From Ancrocorticia sp047501485 (lineage in GTDB: Bacteria > Actinomycetota > Actinomycetes > Actinomycetales > Actinomycetaceae), in contig JAZDRN010000013.1 in NCBI GenBank assembly GCA_047501485.1, positions 10,620-74,619 of the forward strand: a DNA stretch of 64,000 nucleotides, written 5' to 3'. The notes under the pieces were generated by a model that was not told the DNA's origin, made no database searches, and saw only the letters and a list, made by a program, of their open reading frames with translations. This document shows positions 8,770 to 17,500 of the stretch, piece after piece (positions within the stretch are counted from its first letter, which is position 1; each line of letters starts with the position of its first letter). The translations under genes and the position numbers were made by a program.

Positions 8770-10209
8770 TTGGAACTGCACGACTATCTGATGATCCTCC
8801 GAAAGAGCTGGGTCCTGATCCTCACAGTGACGATGCTCTGTGTGGGCGGCGCGGCCGTGTGGTCATTGACCAGGACGCCGCAATACGAGGCAACGACCGA
8901 GCTGTTCGTATCCGTGAGGTCCAACGAGGCGTCGGTAGGCGATCTCTCGCAGGGATCCTCCTTCGCGCAGGAGGCGGTCACCTCCTACGTCACCATTGTC
9001 AATCGTGCCATCGTGTTGGACCAGGTCATCGAGGAGCTGGACTTGCCCATCACCCGTGATGAGCTCGCAGAGCAGATAAGTGCTGACTCGCCGCCGGACA
9101 CCGTTCTCATCAGGATTTACGCGACCGATCCGGATCCGGAGCAGGCTGCCCTACTGGCCAACACCACCAGCGAGGTGTTCAGCGAGGTAGTCTCCGATGA
9201 ACTCGAGAATGTGGACGAGGGCTCACCAGCCCGCGTGCAGGTTAAGACCGTGCAATCGGCCACCGTCCCCACCTCTGCTGTCACCCCGCAGGTGCCTCTG
9301 AACCTCGCCGTCGGCCTCGTCGCTGGGCTCGCTCTCGGCATCTTGATCGCGGTCCTCCGCTCCGTGCTGGACACCAAGATCCGCTCGAAAGAGGACGTTG
9401 CTGTGGTGACGGGTTTGCCGGTGTTGGGGGTGATTGGTCGTGATGGTGGGGCTGGGGTGCGTCCGTTGGTGGCGGTGCAGGATCCTGGGAGTCCTTTGGT
9501 GGAGGCGTATCGGGTGTTGCGGACGAATTTGCGGTATGTGGATGTGGGGGATGGGTTGACGTCGGTGGTGGTGACGTCGGCTGGTCCGGGTGAGGGTAAG
9601 AGTACGACGGCGGCTAATTTGGCGATTGTGATGGCGGATGCGGGGCGTCGTGTGGCGTTGGTGGATGCTGATCTGCGTAAGCCGTCGGTTGCGGGGAAGT
9701 TGGGTGTTGAGGGTGGTGTTGGGTTGTCTGATGTGTTGATTGGGCAGGTGTCGTTGGAGGGGGCGTTGCAGCAGTGGGGGAAGAATCAGTTGTTTGTGTT
9801 GCCGGCGGGGCGTGTTCCTCCTAATCCGAGTGAGTTGTTGGGGTCTTCGGCGATGGAGAAGGTGTTGGAGGCGTTGTCGGGGGTTTTTGATTATGTGATT
9901 GTTGATGCTCCTCCGGCGTTGGTGGTGACGGATGCTGCGGTGTTGTCGCGGTCGACGGGTGGGGTGTTGGTGGTTGCTGCTTCTGGTCGGGTTGGTCGTG
10001 TGGAGTTGGGTGGTGCGGTGGAGTCGTTGCGGAAGGTGGGTGGGAAGGTTGTGGGGGTTGTGGTGACAATGGTTCCTACTAAAGGCCCCGACACCTACGG
10101 ATACGGCAACTACGTCTACAAGTCGTATGGCGAGGAAGTCTCGCCCACGAAGGCTCCGACCGGGCTCGACCTGGGGTCTTTCTCGCAGGATAAGGCTGCG
10201 GACTCGTAG
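8770..10209 (+). CDS. Wzz/BY-kinase fusion, copy 2, with tyrosine tail
   Basis: 479 residues, same architecture as the 2689 gene: Wzz domain with two membrane segments, then a P-loop kinase (SAGPGEGKSTTAANLA, VALVDADLRKP, DYVIVDAPP). After GPDTY443 it has tyrosines at 445, 448, 450 and 453 in GYGNYVYKSY, the expected autophosphorylation cluster, so this is the likely functional kinase. The N-terminal half differs from copy 1 in many places but aligns without gaps; the kinase half is almost identical in DNA. Start TTG 8770 follows AAGGA at good spacing. Its likely antagonist is the phosphatase at 12476-13546. Confidence 0.92.
   Translation: MELHDYLMILRKSWVLILTVTMLCVGGAAVWSLTRTPQYEATTELFVSVRSNEASVGDLSQGSSFAQEAVTSYVTIVNRAIVLDQVIEELDLPITRDELAEQISADSPPDTVLIRIYATDPDPEQAALLANTTSEVFSEVVSDELENVDEGSPARVQVKTVQSATVPTSAVTPQVPLNLAVGLVAGLALGILIAVLRSVLDTKIRSKEDVAVVTGLPVLGVIGRDGGAGVRPLVAVQDPGSPLVEAYRVLRTNLRYVDVGDGLTSVVVTSAGPGEGKSTTAANLAIVMADAGRRVALVDADLRKPSVAGKLGVEGGVGLSDVLIGQVSLEGALQQWGKNQLFVLPAGRVPPNPSELLGSSAMEKVLEALSGVFDYVIVDAPPALVVTDAAVLSRSTGGVLVVAASGRVGRVELGGAVESLRKVGGKVVGVVVTMVPTKGPDTYGYGNYVYKSYGEEVSPTKAPTGLDLGSFSQDKAADS
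9394..10097 (+). repeat. 704-bp direct repeat, copy 2 (kinase domain)
   Basis: Partner of 3340-4043 at a constant offset of 6054 bp. Differences are at 9673, 9901 and 9936; two are silent and one gives Val for Ile. The same total lack of third-position A and C is seen. Confidence 0.97.
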
Positions 10210-10400
10210 CTCTGGTCTGTGAAACGCGCATCGGTTCCGTTCGCGTCCACTCGTCGTTCAAGATCGCGATTCCGGGCGAAACGAAAGGCTTTCGGGTATC
10301 GTGGAGACAGTTGTTGAATCGTTTCCGGTTCGCGCCACGAACCGAGAGACCGCAATCGACCTGCCCTGTGATGGACGAAACGGATGAGGTTCTCTCTCCC

Positions 10401-11351
10401 ATGCAATTGACGGTCGTGACAGAAAAGCCGGAATGGGACCGCATCATCCACAGTTTTCCGTTCTGGGACGTGGCCCATGAATGGGGTTATTTCCAGGCGT
10501 ACAGGGCGCGCCAACGCGAGTGCTCTTCACGGCAGGTGCTGCTGTACCTCGAACGCGATGGCAATCGGATCGCCTACCCGTTCTTCCTCAAGGAGCGGCA
10601 GGAGGGCGAATACGTCCTTGAAGCCGTGTACGGATATACGGGAGCGCTCTTCACGGGCACGGATTTCGATGGCTCCTGGGCGAATTTCCAAGGTGAGGTC
10701 AAGCGCTTCTGCGTGGAGAACGATATCGTCGCCGTCAGCGAGAAGTTTCACCCACTGCTGCAGAACCAGTACCCCATTCTGCCCGAGAGCAAGCCGGAGC
10801 TGCGGCGCCAGGTGGTTCTGCTTCGAACAAGAAGTGGCGACGATCTGCTGGCCAACTATCGTCGCAAGAACGTGCGCAAACGCGTGCGGCAAGCGCGTGA
10901 GAAGGGGATCGTGGTCACCACGGGTGGCGCCGAGGGCATCGAGGAGGCGCTCACTCTCTATCGGCAGACTATGCGCCGCAATCAGGCCGAGGATATCTAC
11001 TACTTCGAGAAGGGGTTCTTCGAGGCCTTCTTCGCGGAGCTCCCGGGCAGATGCACCTTCTTCTTCGCACGTCTCGGGCAGGAGCTGGCGGCCATGACGC
11101 TGGCGCTGCACTCGCCGCATTGCGTCTACCTGTTCGTGGGCGGGATGGCGAGTGAGTATCGGGATTACCATCCCAACTATCTGCTGCAACATGAGATGCT
11201 TGAGCACTTCCACGCGATGGGCGTTCCGTATGTGAACGACGGCGGTGGAAGAACCTCCGATCCGGATGACTCACTGCTTATTTTCAAACGCGGTTTCACC
11301 AAGGAGGAGCCCGTGGACTACTACGTTGGAAGCACTCCCGTCTCGCATTAG
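10401..11351 (+). CDS. FemAB/GNAT-like aminoacyl- or acyl-transferase
   Basis: About 316 residues. Features of the FemAB-like (acetyltransferase-6) superfamily: WDVAHEWGYFQAY near the N-terminus, FLKERQEGEYVLEAVYGYTG, basic NYRRKNVRKRVRQAREKGI, ARLGQELAAMTLALHSPHCVYLFVGG and the C-terminal KRGF. Enzymes of this class in polysaccharide loci add amino-acid or acyl groups, or build peptidoglycan bridges. Its place at the end of the sugar cluster favours polymer decoration, but this is inference. Several in-frame starts exist (10311, 10371, 10401); I prefer ATG 10401 because GAGG lies upstream and the fold begins immediately after it. Confidence 0.75.
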   Translation: MQLTVVTEKPEWDRIIHSFPFWDVAHEWGYFQAYRARQRECSSRQVLLYLERDGNRIAYPFFLKERQEGEYVLEAVYGYTGALFTGTDFDGSWANFQGEVKRFCVENDIVAVSEKFHPLLQNQYPILPESKPELRRQVVLLRTRSGDDLLANYRRKNVRKRVRQAREKGIVVTTGGAEGIEEALTLYRQTMRRNQAEDIYYFEKGFFEAFFAELPGRCTFFFARLGQELAAMTLALHSPHCVYLFVGGMASEYRDYHPNYLLQHEMLEHFHAMGVPYVNDGGGRTSDPDDSLLIFKRGFTKEEPVDYYVGSTPVSH

Positions 11352-11483
11352 GGGCTGGTGCCGCTACAGCTGCACCGTGCGAATACGTACGAGGCGGGGT
11401 GCGAACACGTGTGTGGCGAGATGCGCGGCCGCGTGGATTCCGTTGCGGTTTCGCTGGTCGGGGGCAGTGCAGCTGGACGCGAC

Positions 11484-12479
11484 CTACCGCCAGCTGGCTC
11501 CGTTATCGGAGGAACGGCGCACGTTCTCATCGGCGAGCAACCACAATGTGCCGTCGGGGCTTTCCGAAATGCTGGTCTGGCCGGCCGTCGCGGCCAGGTC
11601 CGGCGCGCACTGCTCTCCGGTGACCGCGAGAGAGGAATCCAAAGAACGAATCGCGACGCCCTCGGCGCATGCGGGATTCCCCAGCGCGGTGGTCAGGACG
11701 CGATCGCCCGCGAACGCCATTGCGTCGATGCCCTCGATGGGCTCGGACTCGGTCCACGAGGCGCCGGCATCCGAGGAGCTGACGACGCGGCCATCCGTGC
11801 ACAGCCCGGCTACGGAATCATTCCCGTTCGATGTCAGTTGCCGCAACGCACATGGCGCTTCGACAGGAGTGCTCTCCGGCCCCATGATCATCTGAGAATC
11901 AGTGGGATCGATGTACCAGGACACCTCGAGAACGCCGGCCGCCACCTCCCAGTCGTTGCCTGAGGTATACGTCTGGCCGGCGGAGGCAGAGGAGCAATCC
12001 GCCAGGTTCTGCCCCACGAAGGAAGCGTAGCCGGTATTCCCGGGGCGGACGGACTGAATCGCACCGATACCGAGACGCGCGCCGACGTCGAACGAGGCCC
12101 AGGTTGCACCGCCGTCCTCGGTCACGGCGATCGACGAACCGCCTTCCGGGCAGGAACCGGCGATGGCCCGGTACGCGGAATCTTCCCCGGTGGCCACGAT
12201 GAGCTGGGGCGCGGGGGAGAAGGCCTCTGCCGGTGAATCTCCCCCGCCGGACTCGCCCGGTTCCGACGGGCCCGTATTCGCTGACGCCGATGGAGCTGAT
12301 GGGGCCGAGGTGACGCGTGAGGTAGCCTCCGCTGCCGAGGCGTCGCCCCTTCCGTGCTTGATGGCGAGGAAGCACAGGACCAACACGACGAGTGTCAGAA
12401 CGATCAGCGCGGTGGCCTTGAGAACCGAGGAAGCCTCGACTCGGGACCTGCTGCGTGACCGCTTTGACTGCTTCCTCAT
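11484..12479 (-). CDS. Exported Asp-box (BNR-like) beta-propeller protein
   Basis: 331 residues. A basic N-terminus and one membrane segment (ATALIVLTLVVLVLCFLAI, about 23-41) anchor it, then a Ser/Pro/Gly-rich spacer to about residue 90. The outer part carries Asp-box motifs TEDGGATW, SSDAGASW and SSDNGASW, the signature of sialidase- or Ycf48-like propellers. No sialidase catalytic set is visible, so a binding or assembly role on the cell surface is more likely. Its start overlaps the stop of the phosphatase gene (ATGA, 12476-12479), so the two are translationally coupled. Function unknown. Confidence 0.8.
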   Translation of the reverse strand: MRKQSKRSRSRSRVEASSVLKATALIVLTLVVLVLCFLAIKHGRGDASAAEATSRVTSAPSAPSASANTGPSEPGESGGGDSPAEAFSPAPQLIVATGEDSAYRAIAGSCPEGGSSIAVTEDGGATWASFDVGARLGIGAIQSVRPGNTGYASFVGQNLADCSSASAGQTYTSGNDWEVAAGVLEVSWYIDPTDSQMIMGPESTPVEAPCALRQLTSNGNDSVAGLCTDGRVVSSSDAGASWTESEPIEGIDAMAFAGDRVLTTALGNPACAEGVAIRSLDSSLAVTGEQCAPDLAATAGQTSISESPDGTLWLLADENVRRSSDNGASWR

Positions 12480-13546
12480 TTTGGGTACCGCCGATGCTTT
12501 CCTCGATCAGCCTTGGGGACGGGCAGATCGCGTGATGTGGACATGATTCGGCGCCGGTTATTCGCGTGATCAGGATTCTTCGGGTTGAAGGTGTGTTTGC
12601 CTGAACGTTGCGAGACCGTCGCCTCGTCCAAGCCTAGCTGAATTCCCTTGCCGTGGGTTGGCGGGCCGTCGCCTTGAAACGCGGGGAATTCAAAGGTGTC
12701 GGGGTCGATTCCGGGACGAGTCCTGACGATTTGGCCGATAGGGGCCGGGGTATTCATCGAGGTTTGGTTCGAAACGGATGGAGAGTGAGGTACATCATGC
12801 TGTGGTGAAGGAGAGGTCTGCGAGGGTGAGGATTCCGTTTCGCTGTTCCGAGGCGCCGTGGCCGGAGCGGAAGGGAGCGCGTTGGGAGAGGGCGCCGGAT
12901 CACTCGCCGGCCGCGGTGAGAGCTGGGGCTCGGCTTCCTGCCTCGCGGCCGTCAGCTGGGATGCAAGGCGTTCGACACGCTGTAAGAAATCGACGATCGC
13001 ACGGTGCGCGGTGACGAGCTGGTCCGCCGCGATGCGGTAGGTCTTCTTGTCCTCGCCGAAAGGGTCGACGATGTCATAGTCCTCGCTGTTGGACGGCGCG
13101 GGAACGGTGCCGCGTATCTGATGGACGGCGACCGCGACTGTCTTCAGCGGCTCCGTGCCCTGCGCGAGAAGTTCGATGAGGTCGGCTTCCCTCACGTGGG
13201 GAGCAAGGTGAGCGTACTCGCGCATCGTGAAGACACGACTTGAGGCGGAGGGGAGCATTCGCACAATGCGACGGCGGTGGCGCAGCGTGGCGGTGAGGAC
13301 GAGGTCGGCATCGCGAATCTCGTTGGCGGTTATCTGATGCGGCTTATGCTCCACAATGGCATCCAGGCCGAGTTGGCGGGCGATCTTTGCCTGCTGTTCG
13401 GGGACCTCGCCACCGCGCACGGCGCGGGTTCCCCCACTGGAGATCGAGAAGTGCTCGGGGTTGAGTGCATTCCTCAAGAAGTACTCGGAAAGCGGTGAGC
13501 GGCAGATATTTCCCGTGCAAACGGCCACGATATTCAGTGGCTCCAT
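12476..13546 (-). CDS. Low-molecular-weight protein tyrosine phosphatase with long C-terminal tail
   Basis: 356 residues. The first about 190 are an LMW-PTP domain: catalytic CTGNICRSP loop (residues 10-18, C-x5-R-S) and the acidic EDYDIVDPFGEDKKTY loop with the general-acid Asp-Pro. Such enzymes dephosphorylate BY-kinases in capsule systems. Unlike typical members (about 150-200 residues) it continues with a Pro/Ser/Thr-rich segment (about 200-280) and a basic end (GKHTFNPKNPDHANNRRR ... DRGKHRRYPK). ATG 13546 begins two residues before the domain; a longer frame upstream has no homologous sequence. Transcribed with the propeller gene. Confidence 0.92.
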   Translation of the reverse strand: MEPLNIVAVCTGNICRSPLSEYFLRNALNPEHFSISSGGTRAVRGGEVPEQQAKIARQLGLDAIVEHKPHQITANEIRDADLVLTATLRHRRRIVRMLPSASSRVFTMREYAHLAPHVREADLIELLAQGTEPLKTVAVAVHQIRGTVPAPSNSEDYDIVDPFGEDKKTYRIAADQLVTAHRAIVDFLQRVERLASQLTAARQEAEPQLSPRPASDPAPSPNALPSAPATAPRNSETESSPSQTSPSPQHDVPHSPSVSNQTSMNTPAPIGQIVRTRPGIDPDTFEFPAFQGDGPPTHGKGIQLGLDEATVSQRSGKHTFNPKNPDHANNRRRIMSTSRDLPVPKADRGKHRRYPK

Positions 13547-13945
13547 TGAGGTGTGCCCCCTGCGGTGAGTCGGGTGTCTTAGACCAGTGTGGGCGCGATT
13601 CATGCCTGCTGCGGGCTGAGGTGTGCCCACGAGGGAGAAATAACGACAGGTTCAAAGATACCCGAATGGGATTGTGCGCGGGCGTGAACTTGATTATGCG
13701 GATGGTGTGGACTGAACACCAGGACGGCGAAGGTGGACGGTGAGAGGCCGCTGTCTGGCTCGCTGGGAGATGGTTCGTGTGGAAGGGAGCCGGGCCGCCG
13801 TCGTGCCCCCGTGGAAAGGGCTGGGTACCCGCGGAAGGAGTGGGGAATGGGTATCGTGCGGAGTGATCACCCACCCATTTGTGCTTTGGCTACTCACGCG
13901 ATTGAATACGGAAGGACCGAGTACCGATGTTCGAGGGAGAACGAG
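13547..13945. other. Intergenic, divergent promoters
   Basis: 399 bp between the phosphatase (leftward) and a small hypothetical gene (rightward). No gene, RNA or strong repeat recognised. It should hold both promoters. Confidence 0.5.
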
Positions 13946-14398
13946 ATGAGCGTGCCCAACCCGGGCGATGAGTTTCTGGCACGAGTGGGACTCGGCAGTA
14001 TGGAACCGGAGATGCGCGCATCCTTCCTGGCATACATGTTCGAGTGGGTGCAGAATGAGATCGGCGACCGGCTCACGGAAGGGCTATCCGAGGAGCAGGT
14101 CAAGGAATTCGAGGCCATCATGGGCGGGGATACCGCCGTCGTCGACAACTGGATCGCGGAGAACGCGCCGGACTACCGCGAGGATGAGCGCTACTCGCGA
14201 ATGAAACGAAGCTTCGAGAACGCCGACGACGCCACACTCCGCAAGGAGTATGCGAGCTCGCGTTGGATCGAGGTGGTTCGCCCAGACTTCAAGGACGTCA
14301 CCACTGCCGTATGGCTGGATGTCGAGAGCACGATCCGGCAGAACCGGGACGAGATCCTTGCCGCGAGCATCGAGCCGGAGGAGAAACAGCCGGAGTGA
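13946..14398 (+). CDS. Hypothetical acidic helical protein (DUF5663-like N-terminus possible)
   Basis: 150 residues, no signal or membrane segment. The N-terminal half (FLARVGLGSMEPEMRASFLAYMFEWVQNEIGDRL ... LSEEQVKEFEAIMG) looks like a small helical domain of the DUF5663 type, by memory only. The rest is charged and ends EPEEKQPE. ATG 13946 follows GGGAGA closely. Neighbours give no firm hint of function. Confidence 0.7.
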   Translation: MSVPNPGDEFLARVGLGSMEPEMRASFLAYMFEWVQNEIGDRLTEGLSEEQVKEFEAIMGGDTAVVDNWIAENAPDYREDERYSRMKRSFENADDATLRKEYASSRWIEVVRPDFKDVTTAVWLDVESTIRQNRDEILAASIEPEEKQPE

Positions 14399-14518
14399 TC
14401 GGACCGGCGTGACGCCGCCGGGCGCGGCCCGGTGGTTGGGCGTGGCGGTGGTTGGGCGGAAGAACCGCCGATCGAGCGAACGCCGACGGGCCCGCATCGA
14501 GATCCGACGGAGAGAGTG

Positions 14519-17500
14519 CTACACCCCCGCCAGCAGTTTCTCTATCCGTTTCGCGCTGACCTTGCCCTGCGTCCCGAGTTGTTGAGCGAACAGCGAGACT
14601 CGCAGTTCCTCCAACATCCATCGCGCTTCGCGAAGCAGGAGCGCGATGGCCGGGTCGTACGGCTGACCTGCGGCCTTGCGGCGTGCGGCGGCGATCCTCT
14701 CCGCCACGTCCGATATCTGCCAGGCGAGGGCGTCGTCGGCCGCGGGGTTGAGCTGGGCCTTCTCGATGCGCAGCCGCGCCCCCTTCAGGTAACGCACCAG
14801 GTGGGGGAGTCTATCCTGCGGCGTCGTGGATAGGAATCCGGGAGGCATGAGTTCTGCCAGCTGGTCGCGGACGTCCGTCACCGTGCCCAGAAGTGCGATC
14901 GAGGAGTTCGCCTTGATCGCCTGCTGCACAGCGGCCCACTCGGTGCAGATGTCTGCGGCAAGCTGTGCGAGGCGATAGACCTCATCTTCATGGCGGTCAC
15001 GCGTCCACGAACGCATCGCCTCCCAGTCGCTCTTGGCGCGTAGCTCGCCGACGACGGTGCGGTTCGGTGTGCACCACAGGTCCGCGAGATTGCGTGCCGA
15101 GGTCAGCTGAAGGTCCTCCACCAGCCCTGACGTGCTGGGATACGGTGTCCCGGCCAATGCCAGAGACTGAGCGCCGGACCACCGCGAGGTCACCCGCGTC
15201 TCGGGTAGCGCGACATTGATCGCCAGCAGCCGGATGACGCCGTGCCTGTGCTCGCGAGCCTGATCGTTCGGCTCGGCCAGTACCGAGAACTGCACCTGCT
15301 TGGTGTTCTTGGCGCCGTCAGGGCCGTCGGCGACGACGAGTGCCGGGTAGCCACGTACCACCATCCCGTGGGGTCCTGTCGTCTCGATCGACGCCGGTAT
15401 GACGCCGTCCGGTACGTTGGGCCAGTCCACCAATGGCTCCGCTGAGGCCATATCCGTCCTAGCCTGCTCCTCCGCGGCGCGGATCGCCGCCCGCGCCCTC
15501 TCTTCGCCGGGGGCGCCGGAGTCGCCGGCCGCGTCCTTATCGGAAGCATCGGAGAGCAAACCGCGCCGAGCCTCGTCGAGCGCCATCGCCACGGCGCCTT
15601 TCACCACGTTCTCAACCGCGGACTTAGCTCGTGGTGCGAGAGAACGCTGCACATACGCCAAGCTCGTGCTCTCCTCCAAGACCGCGCCGCGCTCGGAGCG
15701 CACTCGGAAGTTCATCTGAAGGTGAGGTGGCAGTTCGACGTCGTTCCAATCGGCATCCTCGATCCAGAACCCGCGCAGCTTGAAGACGGCGTCGGTGAAC
15801 GCCTGGCGGAAGGGGACAGGTGCCGTCGAGGGGGCGTTGCCACTCAGGGATGCTACGGAATCCCCGGACTCGCCGAGGAGTGGGAGAATCGCCCGGGCAA
15901 CATCCGGCGCCGGGACCAGCTGGCGGCGGATCCTCTTGGGCAGTGCGCGGATCGTGCCGACGACGAGGTCCTCGCGCAAGCCAGGGACCAGCCAGTCGAA
16001 GCCGACATCCTCGACCTGCGGTAGGAGAGTGACGGGAATGGTGACGGTGACGCCGTCGCCGTAACTACCTGGGTTGAACGAATACTCGAGGGGCAGGGTG
16101 AGATCGCCCTGCACCCATTCGGCGGGGAAGTCGCTGCCGGAGGCTTGGGTCTCGCCCAGCAGGAACTCCTGCGTGAAGTTCAGCAGGTCCGGGTTCTTCT
16201 GCCGCTCCTTCTTCCACCAGGAATCGAAGTGGCGCCCGGAGACAATCTTCTCCGGGATCCGTTCCTCGTAGAAGGCGGCGAGGGCGTCCTCGTCCGCGAC
16301 GAGGCCATGGCGGCGCAACTTCCTCTCGGTTTCGGCCGCCTCTTCCAGCGCGGCTGCGTTTTCCTTGAGGAACCGGTGGTGCGTGCGCCAGTCGCCTTCC
16401 ACGAGCGCGTGACGGATGAACATCTCGCGTGCGAGGTCACGGGCGGAATCGGTACCCACGGAGGAGAGAAGGATTTGACGATCGGCGACGAGCGTCATGC
16501 CGTAGAGCGTCACCTTCTCCTTGCACATGGCCGCGCCGTTGCGCGAACTCCAGATCGGTTCGGAGTAGGAGCGTTTCGTCAGGTGCTTGGCGAGGGGCTC
16601 GATCCAATGCGGTTCGATGGCGGCGACCGTTCGTGCGAACAGACGCGAAGTCTCCACGAGCTCGGCGGCCATGACCCATGCCGGGGTACGCCGATGCAAG
16701 CCGGAGCCCGGCCAGATGACGAAGTGCGTACCGCGGGCCCCGAGGTAATCACGGGTGCGCTCAGACCAATTGCCGAGGTTGGAGAGCAGCCCTACCAGCA
16801 TGGAGCGGTGGATGGCCCCTGCCTCGGGCGTATCCGCGGAGCGGCCCAGTTCACGGCACGCGGACGCAGTCTGAGTGGAGGAGGGGCTCGCTCCTGTTCC
16901 CGAGGACCAGGAAGACGTCGAAGCCGAAGGATGAGGCGTGGTGGCCTCCGCCCTGGACTCCGGGGTGGCGCCGGCAGTGGCCGGGCCGGCCAGATCCGCC
17001 TCGCGAATCTGGCGCGAGGTAGGGAGCGCGAGCGGATGGATGTCCAGACCCAGCGAGCGAGACATCTGCTGTAGCTGGGATACCACGTCCGTCCATTCGC
17101 GGTAGCGCAGGTAGTTGAGAAACTCCGCGCGGCACATGCGGCGGAACTGGGAACCGGAGAGCTCGCGCTGCTGAGTGTGCAAGTAGCGCCAGAGCGTCAG
17201 ATAGGCCAGGAAATCCGAGGATCTAGCGGTGAAGCGGGCGTGCAGTTGATCGGCCTGAGCGCGTTTCTCAGTGGGCCGCTCGCGCACGTCCTGCACCGAG
17301 AGTGCGGCCACGAGGACGAGTACCTCCGAGGCGCAGCCGTTCTTCTGGGCCTCGATGAGCATTCGGCCCAGACGTGGATCGATGGGGAGCTTGGCCAGCT
17401 CCCAGCCGACCTTGGTGAGCCGGGGACCTCTTTGCTGGCCGCGTGGTGCCCGAGTGTCGATAGCGCCGATCTCCTCGAGCAGCTGGGTGCCCGCCCGCAC

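Noticed and set aside
14430..14458. CGGTGGTTGGGCG repeated twice between the small hypothetical gene and hrpA
   Set aside because: Short, G-rich, two copies only; chance or a weak terminator cannot be told apart.
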